Source: Marsupella aquatica (lineage: Eukaryota > Marchantiophyta). Taken from it: DNA of 64,000 nt. The translations under genes and the position numbers were made by a program. The notes under the pieces are model-generated. The model was not told the origin of the DNA, searched no databases, and saw only the letters and a program-made list of their open reading frames with translations. The stretch lies in contig OZ316894.1 in assembly GCA_973895155.1 (NCBI GenBank), positions 372,001 to 436,000 on the forward strand. Direction: 5' to 3'. Within the stretch, counting starts at the first letter, position 1, and every line of letters begins with the position of its first letter. Positions 24,601 through 35,982 of this stretch are shown here, piece by piece.

Positions 24601-25412
24601 TTTTGGGGTTCTTGTCCACATCTCATTATTTCGAAACTTGTTGTCTTTCCACCACGGACAAGCATTATTTCGACACTACAGCGATCCCGTACACTGGACT
24701 TTCCCGAAATCCACATTTTTTTCGGAAGAACATTTGAAGACGTTTTCACAATCCGAGTCCAATAATAACAATCCTTACCACGATCCATATCTTTCAAACG
24801 TTCACCTTTTGCGTTCACACAGTCTATCGGGGGTAACTCAAAAACCACATTCCCATTGTAAGATGTGGGAAGACTAGGCACTACGTGATGAACAAAATCA
24901 CTCCCCCTTATAAACCGAGACAATTCACTATGACCTTTGGATTTCAAGATTGTATCCATTGCACTCTGCCGGTACACATTCAAAGGCCCAATCTTTTCTC
25001 GATCCACATTAGACTCCTTTTTAACCGCGGATGGGTAAAGTGGAATCTTCTCTCTGAGAGTAGTCGTTAGTTGCTTATCATCTCCAGAACTTTCTGAGAG
25101 TTCGATGACATTGAGTTCAGCCGCTGTGGGAGGACGAGTATAGGAGGCCCCAGAATCTCTCAAAACAAAAACCTCATATTCTTTCTGAGCCTCCAGAGCC
25201 CAATATCTTTGACCATGAACAACATCGTAGAAAACTGGAGTCTCCCCCAAACAAACCGACACTAACGAGATCGCTAAAATAGATTCCTTGGGGACATCAA
25301 ATCTCACTCCCAAATATTCCTCTGAAACACGCTTTGATTCAGATGATTCGAGGACGGGAATTGTGATTACATCCCGAGTGTCCTTCCTCGTGACAACGAT
25401 ATTTTGAGCCAT
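21601..25412 (-). pseudogene. MULE-like transposase with SWIM zinc finger
   Basis: Starts at 25412 (MAQNIVVTRKDTRDV). A Cys/His region ending GFHNHP resembles the N-terminal zinc-binding domain of MULE transposases. The DDE-type core follows: D in WVSFDVMHRSTAVW, D in IRGFMADNAQAGWNAV, and E in NCTGSESRHAGMKAW. The C-terminal part (22830-21601) has a SWIM finger, CSC...PCKH. An intron with three palindromes lies around 23165-23390. A one-base shift near 24620 splits the N-terminal half, and the joins near 23626 and 22950-22860 are unclear, so this copy may be defective. Transposase would cut and move the element in the nucleus. Confidence 0.75.
23198..23373. repeat. Three I-type palindromes in transposase intron
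   Basis: TAGCGCCAGACGCTA (23198-23212), TAGCGCTCGGCGCTA (23301-23315) and TAGCGCCGAGCGCTA (23359-23373). The arms are identical and only the centre varies. Confidence 0.9.
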
Positions 25413-25587
25413 GGCCTCAAAAGAGGGACATGCATTTGCCCCGCGCGAAATGAAATATGTTTATCATGAGATTCGAGTACGAGAAGTAAACGTTCCATTC
25501 TCATTATAGAGTCGTTATAGATTTGGACGCACTCCATCAATGACGTTTTGTCATCTTACCAACGGCAGGATTCGGGTTCATAGTTAC

Positions 25588-25731
25588 TAGCGCCTGGCGC
25601 TACCTCTAAGTGTAAAACACTCTTGGATGAGGACTACGAATGCCAATAATAATAGCGCCTGGCGCTACCTCTGGGTGCAAACATTCTTGGGTGAGGAGTA
25701 CGAATGCCAATAATAATAGCGCCTGGCGCTA
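25588..25731. repeat. 64-65-bp tandem repeat with three I-type palindromes
   Basis: TAGCGCCTGGCGCTA recurs at 25588, 25653 and 25717. The intervening sequence is also repeated (GAGTACGAATGCCAATAATAA). It lies just upstream of the transposase start at 25412, so it may be part of that gene's promoter. Confidence 0.9.
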
Positions 25732-26940
25732 CCTATTTCAATGGACTTGAAAACATTCAATTGAAGGATCAGTACAATAACACGATATAGTACGTGTCAT
25801 TAAGTTGGCACGCTTGAAGATCTTCACTGGATCTTTGCGAATCCGATCCGCCCGGGTCCAAATGTGTCAGAGAGGAAGCGTCCATGAAAGTTATATCAGA
25901 GGGGCCTCTTCGAAGTGGGTACCCAGGACCAAGTGCGAACTCTCCTTATATCTAGTCGTTCCCCTCGGATGTCCTCATTGTCAAGCCATTCTTCACTGAG
26001 TCGCAGTTGTGGCTCATCTTTCGGGCGCGTGGTTCCCGTTCTCGCTTTCGGGTCCAGTTGTTCTTTTTGGCTTTCCTGCGCGTTCTTGTTCTCCTTCTCG
26101 TTGTCGTTTCTCATTCTCGTCCTAGTTCACGCTGTTGTCCTCCTTCACGTTCTCGTTCGCTCTTCTTGTTCTCGTCCTCGTCCTCACTTTCAATGGCACC
26201 TCCATGAGGGAAGGCAAAGGATGAGGCACTTGTCCCGAGCGACACCGACAGGGAGACCCCCGCATCAAATAGCTTACCGCCTCGGCCGAATGCCGAGAGG
26301 ACGACGGTTCCAATATCGAAGAAGGGGAAACTCATCTCAAAGACAAAGAATGTCCCAACTGTGGGTCGCAGCGAAGGATCCAATCGGCCAAAATAATGCG
26401 AGCGGCCCGACTTCTGTTCCCTCTAGGGATATCGCCATTGCTTCAGTCGGCCGTCCAAGAGCCGACACTATGTGCACGAGAGTCTCCGTATCTTCTTCAT
26501 CTACTGAGAGTGATCGTTCTTCGAGCGGGGACTCATCACCGAGCAGGCAAGGATTTGCGTGGTATGGATCGAGCGACTCGAATGACGACTCCGATGCGTA
26601 CAAGCCAAGTTGGTGGGAAGACTGATTTCCCGTTGTCAGGGCGTATCGTTTGAGTGTTGGAGAGACTTGGAGGATCCATCAAGGTTGATAGGATCTGTTT
26701 CCACTCGTTTTTACTTATAGAAAACCCATACCGTTCCTTCCTCGTATGCCGGATTTCTAGTGTAATGTAACATTTTGTATTCGAATGGCACAGCCGTTCG
26801 TTTTTACCTCGGTGTCATTGCTTTTGAATTCAGAAGACCAAGCTTTAATTTTCGGTTCTGCTCCCGTGTTTGCATTGTATTTCTGAATGCGAACTTGATC
26901 TATTTCTTTGAAATGGCCGTAAAGACTCGCTTGCTGTCAA
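25732..26940. other. Divergent spacer of element I
   Basis: Lies between the transposase and ParB-MTase genes. It includes a C/T-rich stretch (26030-26190) and an open frame 25915-26625 whose end (SSDSNDDSDAYKPSWWED) looks acidic and protein-like, but whose first half is low-complexity. I cannot support a gene here with confidence. Promoters for both genes should lie in this region. Confidence 0.4.
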
Positions 26941-26949
26941 TGTTTTGAC

Positions 26950-27353
26950 TAGCGTCGGGCGCTATTATGAGAAACAAAGTGTCCGTAACACTGTCGTGAC
27001 AAGTCTTATCTCTAAAGTGTTTTTGATAGCGTTGGTCGCTATTAATGAAAGGAATTACAAGTCAGGAGTTATTTTACTTTTATTTCAACAAATTCTGTTT
27101 AATTGATGTGAATGTTAATAGCGCCAGGCGCTATTGTAATTCATTGGAATATTCGTTGAATGAATGGGTTCATGTTGTCATGTTTGTTGTCATTGGACTC
27201 GGATTTCGTCATTTATTTGAATACTAGCGCCGAGCGCTAATAAAGTTGGTTTGTCTATACCTGCATAAAATTGGAAAATTTATAGACAATTGTGTTGATA
27301 TTACTGCCCGTAGCTACATTTGAAAGTATGTTGTATAATAGCGCCTGGCGCTA
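26950..27353. repeat. Five I-type palindromes upstream of ParB-MTase gene
   Basis: Copies at 26950-26964, 27027-27041, 27119-27133, 27225-27239 and 27339-27353, spaced 77-114 bp. All keep TAGCG and CGCTA arms; centres are TCGGG, TTGGT, CCAGG, CCGAG and CCTGG. Confidence 0.9.
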
Positions 27354-27740
27354 TCCAGAACCACCGACACTGATGTGGTTCCAACGGTCACTTTCCAACG
27401 GTAATATTATAGTAGATTGAGGTTCACGGAACCCTTTTTGCTTTTGTCTGGGATGAAAGTCCAATCGGAGAATGCCATCTGTACTTGGGACCGTTGGAAT
27501 CGAATGGCTGGTTCTATTGTATCGGTGTTTAATACGAGGTGGAGATCCTTCGTTTGGGATAATTTAGTCCGTCTACGCGCTCAGACCTCGGACTATACGA
27601 GTTTGTCAAGTGCGTATGTGCGTCCTTTATTGGTCACGTACATTTTGAGACGTGATCGTCACAAGAACTGCACGGCGCGTACGACAGTGCCGGGTGGTCG
27701 AGTCGCTCTCCACGGCAACTTTTGGCTGGGTGATACGAGA

Positions 27741-29558
27741 ATGGGGGAGGCTGATGGTGGTCATTCTGAGTCCTCTCAGTCTTCGTTCGCTGGTTCAGTA
27801 TACACCCATCGTGTCACTCGATCGACTGCGTCCCTATCGACTTTTGAAGCTGAATCTGCACAGCCCTTCCCGAGGTTAAGGAGAGGGAGAATGGACCCTA
27901 AGGAGGTCTCCATGGGTGAAGTCAATGACATAGGCTTATCGATGGACGAGGTAATATCAAAGCACGCGTTGTCGTTCGGGAAGGATTTTCGAGGAATCGA
28001 TAAGGAGCCACCTCGAATTCCTCTTTGTAGATTGCTCCCCATGGAGGTTGTTCGAACATTACAGAAAGAAAGTGCATCGATCGAGAAGTTGAAGGAATCA
28101 TTCCGTGTCACCGGGTACAACTCGCGCATTGGGATGCCTTTCTACGTTCAGCCTGTGAATGCCGACGGGGTTTCGCAGATATGCACCACCGAGATCCGGG
28201 ACTCTTGGGATCCAATCTGGGTCGCAGAGAATAACAAGTTTGAGGAAGAGTGTGATGCGGACCCAGCGTTCCATATTCTAAAAGATAAAATGTTTTGTGT
28301 GTTTGACGGAAATCATCGATTGTACTCGTGGTCAATCGTCACGAGGGAGAATCCGGACAACTTGAAGTATCATCCTCGTGTGATTTGCGTCATTTTCAAT
28401 GGTGACAGAGGTTCGCTAGTTGAGCTCGAGGCGTCAATGCACACCGTGAACCAGTAAGTTCTATTCGTTAACTGTTGTTACCCCTGTCATTCATTTTTGA
28501 CCAAACATGCTTTGCGAAAGTGTTCATTCCCCAATTTTTGCTAGCGCCCGGCGCTACTAATTCCTTTTCATTACATCCAGGCTTGGACAAGCAGTCGTCG
28601 AGCCTTCCTGGATTCTTGACGCGAACAAAATTTCCCAAATTCTGTCGCGTGATCTTGATCACTATAAGCCACTCATCGACAGCGCGAACATGGCAAAGTT
28701 TGAGGCGATCCGAAAGAAGATGAGAAAGGGTCTTGGTTTACACATAAAATGCCACAGGATGCTCTCATCTACATTCTGTGTGTGGACAAAATCAAGTCTT
28801 ACTCAAATCAATTTAAGTCTGATATGGCTTTAGCCAAAGCTCAAGGGACTCCTTGGTCAGAAGAGGAGACCACAAAGAGGCATGAGGCAATGATGAAGGA
28901 GGCGACCAAAGATTGGTCGATCAAAGTGACGAAGATCACCCCTTTACTTCATCCGGATTTTGGAGATTATTTGGGAACCTGTGCTGAGATGTATCCCGTA
29001 ACTGAGAAGAACAAACGGGAGAAGAAGCCAGACACAGTTGTATGCACAATGGATCGAGCCAGGTTGTTTACTGCTGTTTCATACCTGGATCCAAAATTGA
29101 GGTGCACCCTTCTAGTAGCCCACTGCACTCCCGAGATTCGGAAACAGTTTTTCCATCCTGCAAGTGTCAACGACGAGCCTGTGAAGTAGTGGTGCCATAC
29201 ATGGCATACTTGGAATTCTGTGGAGGGAATTGCAACTGGAATGCTTCACACTTCCTTCAAACAGATTTCTGACCGGATGCCGGCTGACCGTCTCACAAAG
29301 TCTGGGTGTGAGTCAATGGAGGCCGTGCTTAAGATCATTCTCGATGAATTCAGAAACTTTGGGGATCTTGTCAAGGCAAAATTCTTCAACAACTTGTGGT
29401 CTTCCAAATATGCGGACAAGGAAGATTACACAACGGAACCGGAAGAGAGCCAAACGATATCTATACCGGTTTTACATGTGGATGGAGCTTAGATCTCCTG
29501 ACACTCTGTGGGCATACCCGGCTGCATTTCAGAAATGGGTGTGGATATACAGTAAACT
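27741..29558 (+). pseudogene. Element I ParB-MTase gene, 5' part (ParB/Srx-like domain)
   Basis: The start at 27741 (MGEADGGHSESSQSS) is chosen because it aligns with the O copy's MATFASPESISS; the frame is open further upstream. The ParB-like domain runs from PPRIPLCRLLPMEVVRTLQ through FYVQPVNADG to CVFDGNHRLYSWSIV, the DGNHR box typical of ParB/sulfiredoxin folds. A 127-bp GT-AG intron (28454-28580) carries a palindrome. The helical middle region follows (ILDANKISQILSRDLDHY, PLLHPDFGDYLG, LDPKLRCTLLVAHC). One-base shifts near 28748 and 29440 and a TAG near 29188 break the copy. The reading is cut at 29558 by the LTR-like insertion. Confidence 0.8.
28542..28556. repeat. I-type palindrome in ParB-MTase intron 1
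   Basis: TAGCGCCCGGCGCTA, a nearly perfect palindrome inside the 28454-28580 intron. Confidence 0.9.
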
Positions 29559-29858
29559 TGAAAAGCTAAGATTAAGTGCAAATTTTTAAATTTTCTGGTC
29601 GCTAAAGTTAGAGTTCACTTAAACTTACATTTTTTACGCCTTTTAGTAAGATACGATCTTACAATCTTACGATCTTACGAGTTACGAACTTACGCGGTAC
29701 TAGAAGATTACGCCGTTGCAAGACTAACAGGCGGAAAGTACACTATGAGCCGCATCGCGTGAAATCTTACGACCAGAGCGAATCACTCTCTGCATGACTA
29801 TTTCCGACGCTTACAAGCATCGCTCCGCTTCATCTGATCAACATCCACCTCAAGATTT

Positions 29859-32312
29859 GTGAACCCGAGAGCTATGGCAACATTCGATTGTGATGAGGAA
29901 TACCTCATTGATTCTGTGGCAATTCCAAAAGCGCTCGTCATCAGGCTCCCCAGGACCAAAGAGAGCTATGAATCATTACGCCAATCCTTGAGAGAGCTTG
30001 GACTGGAGAAATTATTACGACTACCATGGACTTCAGAGTTGGACACCTACCTGGAAGATTTTGTCAGAGGATCAATTGTCGCCTCACCTTCACCTACTTC
30101 TATTCGAGGACGGCCCAGCAAATGGACCATAGATCACTTCGCGTATGCTTTTGGATGTTCTGCTGACGGAGAAGCGCTACTTTCGCCCAAGGATGATACA
30201 TCAACTCCATACTTTTCAGGTACCCGGAATAAGAGAAATGGCTGGAATGTGAGTCAATGCAATCATTTGGAGCTAAGAATTCTTTTGGAATTTTTGGTTC
30301 CTATTTTTCATCCCAAGAAACCAACTGTTTGCTCCATTTCTCTGGCCAATACCATCATCGCTGCGCACAGTGGTAGAGTAAAGGTCAATTGGGCTTTGGT
30401 ATTTTTCAATGTTGTGAGGGATCAACTTCGGACATTAAGGGCGAATCAATCAACTCCACTGCAAAACTATCTAGCCCAGCTATACTCCGCTTTTGATTGC
30501 TCACTTCCTGAGGAGGTGATGGAGAGAGATTATCTTATGGAAGAAATCTCCAAGTTGTGGGAACAAGATGAAATTATGCCTACTACAGCAGAAGAGGCAA
30601 ACGTCATATCGCCAGCTTCTCCGGGCAGCCGGGCAAGTCTTCACAATTCAAGTCCTTCAGATGAGGTACCCATGGACCTAGAAGCACTTACTACAGATGC
30701 TGAGATGATAGACTACTCAAGGATCCCCTCACCACCCCCTTCCACAGGAATTGGGAAGTTTCCTATTCGACTTGCACAGGACGACTCCAATCAGACCCTG
30801 ATCAGTAAGGTGTGTGCTTTGCTCAACTGTGACTTTCATTCACTGTACGAGACCATTGAGCAATTGCGCCATGACGCAGTGACACAGGTTCCTCCTTCTG
30901 CACTTTCATCTCCGGATCATGAGAATTCGCCATCATCTTCACCTCCAGCAGAAATTCAGCTCTCCCCAGAGGAACTTTTTGCTGTTAAGACTAGGGCTCA
31001 AATCTCAGTTCCATCCCCTATGGACTTGAAGGAGACCTCACCTACAAATTCAGAGCCTCCTCCCTGCTCATCTGTAGAACATCACTCCTGCCTTAAGATT
31101 GTCCATGAGTTAACTACTATGTTAGGCTGCCGTTCAGAAGAAGTCACCTCCATAGTCGATGAATTTCTTGATAGACCTGAACCTTCACGCTCCCCACTGC
31201 CATCCTCTCAGTTTCCCTATAGTCCTGATTCAAATTATGAGCCTACTGATAGTCTACCTCATAAATCTTTGCACCCCACACAACACTTCTCTCAGCAAGG
31301 ATTTCCCTTTTCTGAAGATTCTGATCCTCCATCCACACCCTAAACCCTAAACCCTAAACCCTAAACCCTTCACTTCTCTCCCTATGATATTCCAGTCTGT
31401 GACTCACCAGATCAGGGATTCGAAGGAGTTAATGCAGCCTTGCGATCCAACCCCAACCTTGTTGCAGTTGTCACTTCTTCTACCCAGACTCCTAGAAACG
31501 CTATCATCTATAAAATGGAGCCTAGAACACCAGAGCAACAAGTCCAGAAGTATGTCACCACTTGTAAGGTTATGCATGCCAATACACCGCCTATAAGTGA
31601 GTTCTAGAGGTTTTATTATTTGAAGAAAGCAGAGGCTAGCTACATTTTTGATCTCAGGATGATTGGTACCTCTCGCGTGGAGTTGGCTCAGTTTGATGAG
31701 TACTGGACAGATTCAGTCTACTTCCGACCTATACTGGCCGTTATGTTTCTACAAGGTGATGTTGAAGTTGATGACCCGGATTTAATCTTGGCCTATTTGG
31801 GAAATATAGCCGCTTATGCTTTAGATTTCTTACTGATTTTTCTAAAACAGAGCAACAAGTCTACTACCCCTGATCACTCATATATTCCCACTGGACCCAA
31901 GGTTATCCTTACTTCAACCACTTCTTATGAAGACAAGCAGCGAGTATGGAACAACATCAGCACGCAGCAGCTAACAAACTACACTCGCTACTTCCGGGAT
32001 GTGCAGTGGAAATTACGATCCTCCTACAACAAGATGCTGAGTACAGAGATGTTCTTACAATTCTACCCATCTGTCTACGCCAACTCGTGCAATTGTTTAG
32101 ATGTCATAGGCATCTTACGGGAAGCAATCAGAATCAACCAGTGCTTTTTGGAGAAAAGGATGCCACTTATGTATTGGGGAAGACAGATGAGATGTCTACC
32201 TTACATCCGGGATCAACCTCACTGTGATGAAGTAAGGGAAGCTATCCGGACGCGCACTATTTGGAAAGTAGAAATTAGAGAACCAGAGGATATTCGACAA
32301 CCAAAAGATTGA
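29859..32312 (+). pseudogene. L3-encoded PMD/gag-like protein, interrupted by telomeric repeats
   Basis: One reading frame (about 818 codons) runs from MNPRAMATFDCDEEYL to REPEDIRQPKD. Stops inside a CCCTAAA tract at 31338-31369 and a TAG near 31603-31605 break it. Residues 55-180 share a layout with the G2 LTR protein: LPW...LEDFV, then FAYAFGCSADG, FSGTRNKRNGW, and VKVNWALVFFNVV. The middle is Pro/Ser-rich and acidic; the C-terminal 230 residues are globular and unrecognised. I would call it plant-mobile-domain-like by pattern only. Confidence 0.6.
31338..31369. repeat. Interstitial telomere-like tract (CCCTAAA)4
   Basis: Four full CCCTAAA units plus CCCT lie within the L3 ORF and add in-frame TAA stops while keeping the downstream frame. 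The motif is the plant-type telomere repeat. Confidence 0.9.
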
Positions 32313-33978
32313 AGCAGACCTGCAATTTTGTTAAGTGTCAGAGGCAGTTTCAGTTACTGTACCCCGCTCGATTTTATTAGACATGTTTTAAGATTCCAAA
32401 ACTCATCAAGTCTTTTTCAGTAGACAGCTTATACATAGGAAAACACATTGGCAAAGTCTCAATCACTTTGGATTGTAGTTAGAAAGTTAGAAATACTTTA
32501 GTTTGCTGAGTTTTCTATATCGTTAAGTTCCCGCGACTACGACTTTACGATCTTACGATCTTATGATCTTACGAACCTACGCTTTTACGAATTACGATCT
32601 TACGATACTACGGTAAACTTAACTTAGTTAGTTTTAGACCTTTTCATACTTAGTTTTCATTTTTGACTTCTTGAGGGTTTTGAAGGGTCATGACTCTTCA
32701 ACCCCCAAGGGTTTTTCCTCGATGTTTTTCACTATAAGTACCTTCCACTTCTAATAAGCAGCAGTAAGTAAGTCAGACATGACTTGTCGCCCCTTGGTGT
32801 TGTCCTTGTGATTTTGGACTTTTTGAATTCAGAGCAGGCATCCTAGGAGGGACTTACCTCCTTCTTGTATTTTGGAACCCAAATACTTGAAGTAAAACCT
32901 CAGTTATGAATCTCGTGAATTATAATGTCAGATTCCGCTTTGGTGACACATTGTAATCTCACAAGTTCTTAGAGTTAACCCATTGAGTTTAAGTTGCATT
33001 GGAAATGATGTTTTCACCTTCATGTTGCTTAGTACCATCTAAATGCTGAAGTATTTATCCTTTTAGATCTTGACTAAGTATCACTTAGGAAGAAAGGTCA
33101 AGACATGTTGCCGGCATTTTAAAAGGATACTCTAGTATGCAGTTTAGATCTGAAAAGCCGTGTGGATTTGAATTCCCTTAAAGTCATTCCATTATTGCTT
33201 ATGTCTAAGGAGTAACCTTGGTATATTCCAAACTCCCTTAAGCATACTCTAAGAGATTTTTCCTTGTGTTTTGTTAATTGCAACCTTTTGCTTAATTGAT
33301 GGTTATATGATGTTGAGTTATCATCAAAAACTGCTCACCGCTGTGGAGCGATCTTCAAAGTACCTAATTAAAGTAGTCAAGATTGATTACTATGTGTGAC
33401 ACAACAGCTTAAAGCTTTATTTTTAGTTTATTACATCAAACCAACCCAATCTTGTTCTTAACGGGAACGAATACCGAGTTTAGATACGTAAAAGAGTTCT
33501 TTTGGTTCTCTATAGCAAACTACAATGGGTGTCTATCGAAGAGGGAGACGCTCTTGCCAACCTTTATTCGATGTACCCAACGGAGGGAAAGTTTCCACCA
33601 CGTTCATTGTCGGAGTGGGAGAGACTTCACTGTCCCTGGTACCTGGACATAGACAAATGGGATTTACCGTTCGACGAAGCTGAGAAGGATGCCTTCATGA
33701 AGTTGCAGAAGTCCCAGATCCCTGCCAACTATGTGTCTGCAATGAAGCAAGGTCTCCAGTCTGATGTTGACGAATCTGCATCTGAGTTACAAAAGAATTG
33801 TGAGTCTCTTGTCATGCACGTTGACCGAAGCCATAAGCCAAGAGCAAAGGCGAAGAATGAGTCAGCTCACCAAGTGACTCCACAAGGTCCTTCAAGAAAA
33901 GTGAGTAGTCTAAGCGCTTTTTGGTTACTTGTTGGCGCTGCTTATGCAGGAGTTTCATTAGGAAATTCCTTTGATTAA

Positions 33979-33993
33979 TAGCGCCTGGCGCTA
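33979..33993. repeat. I-type palindrome in ParB-MTase intron
   Basis: TAGCGCCTGGCGCTA, within the intron before the Lys-rich linker. Confidence 0.9.
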
Positions 33994-34779
33994 GTCTGAA
34001 AGGTTGGACTCATTCAAGTTTCTGTGCCTAATAGGAGGTTGAAAGTCCGACACGGAGGTCCCGGCTGCCGAAGGGAAGAATGATGCAACTCCTCAGGCAT
34101 CGGAGGCAAACACTGGAGCTCAAGAAACCCCGGATCAAGGGACCCCGGATGGTGCTGGAAAATCCATTGTCCCTCTTGACGCAACTAGCACGAAGAAAAA
34201 GAAAAAGAGAGGCGCCGGTGAGGATAGAGCAGCATCATCTACTCGAGACGTTATTTCCTGTGGACTCCAGAGAGATGTCGGGAATTTTAAGTGAAGGTGT
34301 TCTAGACACTGTTTTGTGGAGTCCAATTTAAACAAATTTTACGATTCGGTATTTAACAAGGGGATTAAGCCCATGTGGGTTACTAAAGTTGAGGCCTGGG
34401 GAAAGGAATTGGTAAAGTCAGGAGACAGAGAGAAGGGAGTAATGCATGGCGGAAAAGAGAGGGGCTTTGGTGTGGATGCTGGTTTCATCTATATTCCCAC
34501 TGGATTAAAACCAACACTTCTTGATCGGAAGGTTCCCAAGTGGAACCTTCAGGATTACACTATTCCCAGCTCTTTCTTCCAAGCCATGGAGCCATTCCTT
34601 GCAGACGATGGCCTACTTGCAATTTTACACAGAGGAGACTATGATCAGGTATCTGAAGTGATTGCGGCTTGCCAGGATTCTAAGTGTTTCCAGTGTATTT
34701 CAACCCACCATGTGGTCATGACTACACCAATGTATAGGCCCCGATCTGATACTCAAGTAACAATTCCTCTTGCACATAC

Positions 34780-34867
34780 TAGCGCCCGACGCTACTATCA
34801 GCATTCGCAATATCTACAATTCACTTATCTTTTGTAAGGATGAATGGTTTACTAGCGCCAAGCGCTA
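34780..34867. repeat. Two I-type palindromes in MTase intron
   Basis: TAGCGCCCGACGCTA at 34780-34794 and TAGCGCCAAGCGCTA at 34853-34867, in the intron between the two halves of the methyltransferase fold. Confidence 0.9.
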
Positions 34868-35982
34868 ATATATGTGTCTGTTTTCTTATACTGCCTTCAT
34901 TGTGAAACTGTGTTGCAGATATTCACACTTACTCTTAATATATTTTGCCGCATTTCGACAAAGGGAAGGGTCCCAAAAGACCCCAAGTTCCGGCCACTAT
35001 CGAATGAAGAAGACCCTTCTGTCACTAACATTATTGGGTTTTCGTTGCCGCGACATGACCCGACTCCTGAGCTCCAATTTGCAGGAAATTCACGCTTGCC
35101 TGTGGGTTTCATGCAAACTATTTTGGAATTGGTGACTCTTCCTGGAGATATCGTTATGGACTGGACAGTAGGTTCCGGTAGTACGTTTGTGGCTGGAGAT
35201 TATTCTGGTCGCTTTGTTGTTGGGCTGGAAAATCGGCCAGAGTTTGTAGATACTTCCGGTAAGGTCTTCCTTGATCTTGATCTCCTAAGAAGATTCCTGG
35301 AAGTAAGAAGCAGGACAGGCTCCGTGCTATTCTAAATTTTGATTCGGAAGACGAGGATGAGGGTGGCAATGCTTCTCAGCAATCTAAAGATGATGAGGTG
35401 TCGAAGAATGTGGTGGACCTTGGATCTGGAGATGAGGACAGTGAAGAGTCAGAAGAGTAATTTTCTTTAGCTTCTTTCTCTCATTGTATACTTTTTTCCA
35501 AAGAACTCCTCTACTCCCTTTTGTCTAGAAAATTCGCCCGATTTCCCGACTTCGACTAAAGAACTCCAGTTCAAATTCTCAGGTCAGAGTGGAATCTTCG
35601 GAGGCGTTTTCAACTTCGAAGGAACGTCTCTAGGAACGTTGTACAGACCCCGGAGAAGCCATTTGTTCTCCCCTCTTATGCTGAAAAGGCGGCACGATGG
35701 GCAGATTCAGTCAGGACGCTTACTTGGGAGAGTAAGGGTCTTAGACTCAGGAGAGGCTCAGATAGAAAGTTTGTGCATAATCACTTCGTAGATGATATTG
35801 CAAAATCCAAGTATGTGGACGACGAAGCAGAGTCCACTGATAGATCAGAAAGTAGCGGCTCTGAATCGGGCTCAGAGTCGAGTGGTGGTTGTGGATCTGG
35901 TCTTTAGTTCTCCTTGTTTTATTTACCCGTTTATGGAGAACGACGACACTCAATAAGAACGCCGTGACGTGTCGGATTAGAG

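Larger units (their letters stand above)
29559..33517 (+). mobile_element. LTR-like solo unit L3 with internal ORF
   Basis: About 3.96 kb lies between two halves of one exon of the element I gene (IYSKL | YSKLQWV). It starts TGAAAAGCTAAG and ends TCTATAGCA, with AAACT duplicated at 29554-29558 and 33517-33521 (one shared A makes the end ambiguous by one base). No TIR is seen. Size, TG...CA ends, and an ORF resembling the G2 LTR protein suggest a third solo giant LTR. ACGATCTTACGA-type repeats occur near both ends (29646-29702 and 32535-32615). 32313-33516 holds no gene that I can see. Confidence 0.6.
33518..35908 (+). pseudogene. Element I ParB-MTase gene, 3' part (MTase domain)
   Basis: The exon resumes (SIEEGDALANLYSMYP, EWERLHCPWYLDIDKW), then an intron from about 33901 to 34040 and a basic Lys-rich linker. 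The methyltransferase N-half (AGFIYIPTGLKP, FFQAMEPFLADDGLLAILH) is followed by an intron of about 34759-34918 with two palindromes. The SAM half has GFMQTILELVTLPGDIVMDW, VGSGST and GRFVVGLENRPEF. An acidic tail ends at a GAGTAAT donor-like site near 35455. A last exon (about 35600-35908: YAEKAARWADS, FVDDIAKSKYVDDEAESTDR) also occurs in O. Frameshifts near 34300 and 35330 are present. The expected DPPY/SPPW-type motif reads IPTG. Confidence 0.75.

Noticed and set aside
25915-26625. 236-codon ORF in the divergent spacer of element I
   Set aside because: First half is C/T-rich low complexity and no start context or homologue is visible in element O. The acidic end is suggestive but insufficient.
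31338-31369. Chromosome end
   Set aside because: Only four telomere units, embedded in a transposon ORF with sequence continuing on both sides.
29554-33521. 9-bp target duplication (CAGTAAACT/TAGCAAACT) making L3 a MULE
   Set aside because: No inverted repeats at its ends; two of nine bases differ; TG...CA ends and an LTR-type ORF favour an LTR origin.
27741-35908. ParB-MTase as an ordinary host gene
   Set aside because: It lies between TIRs and a target duplication with a transposase, and a second copy lies in a similar element.
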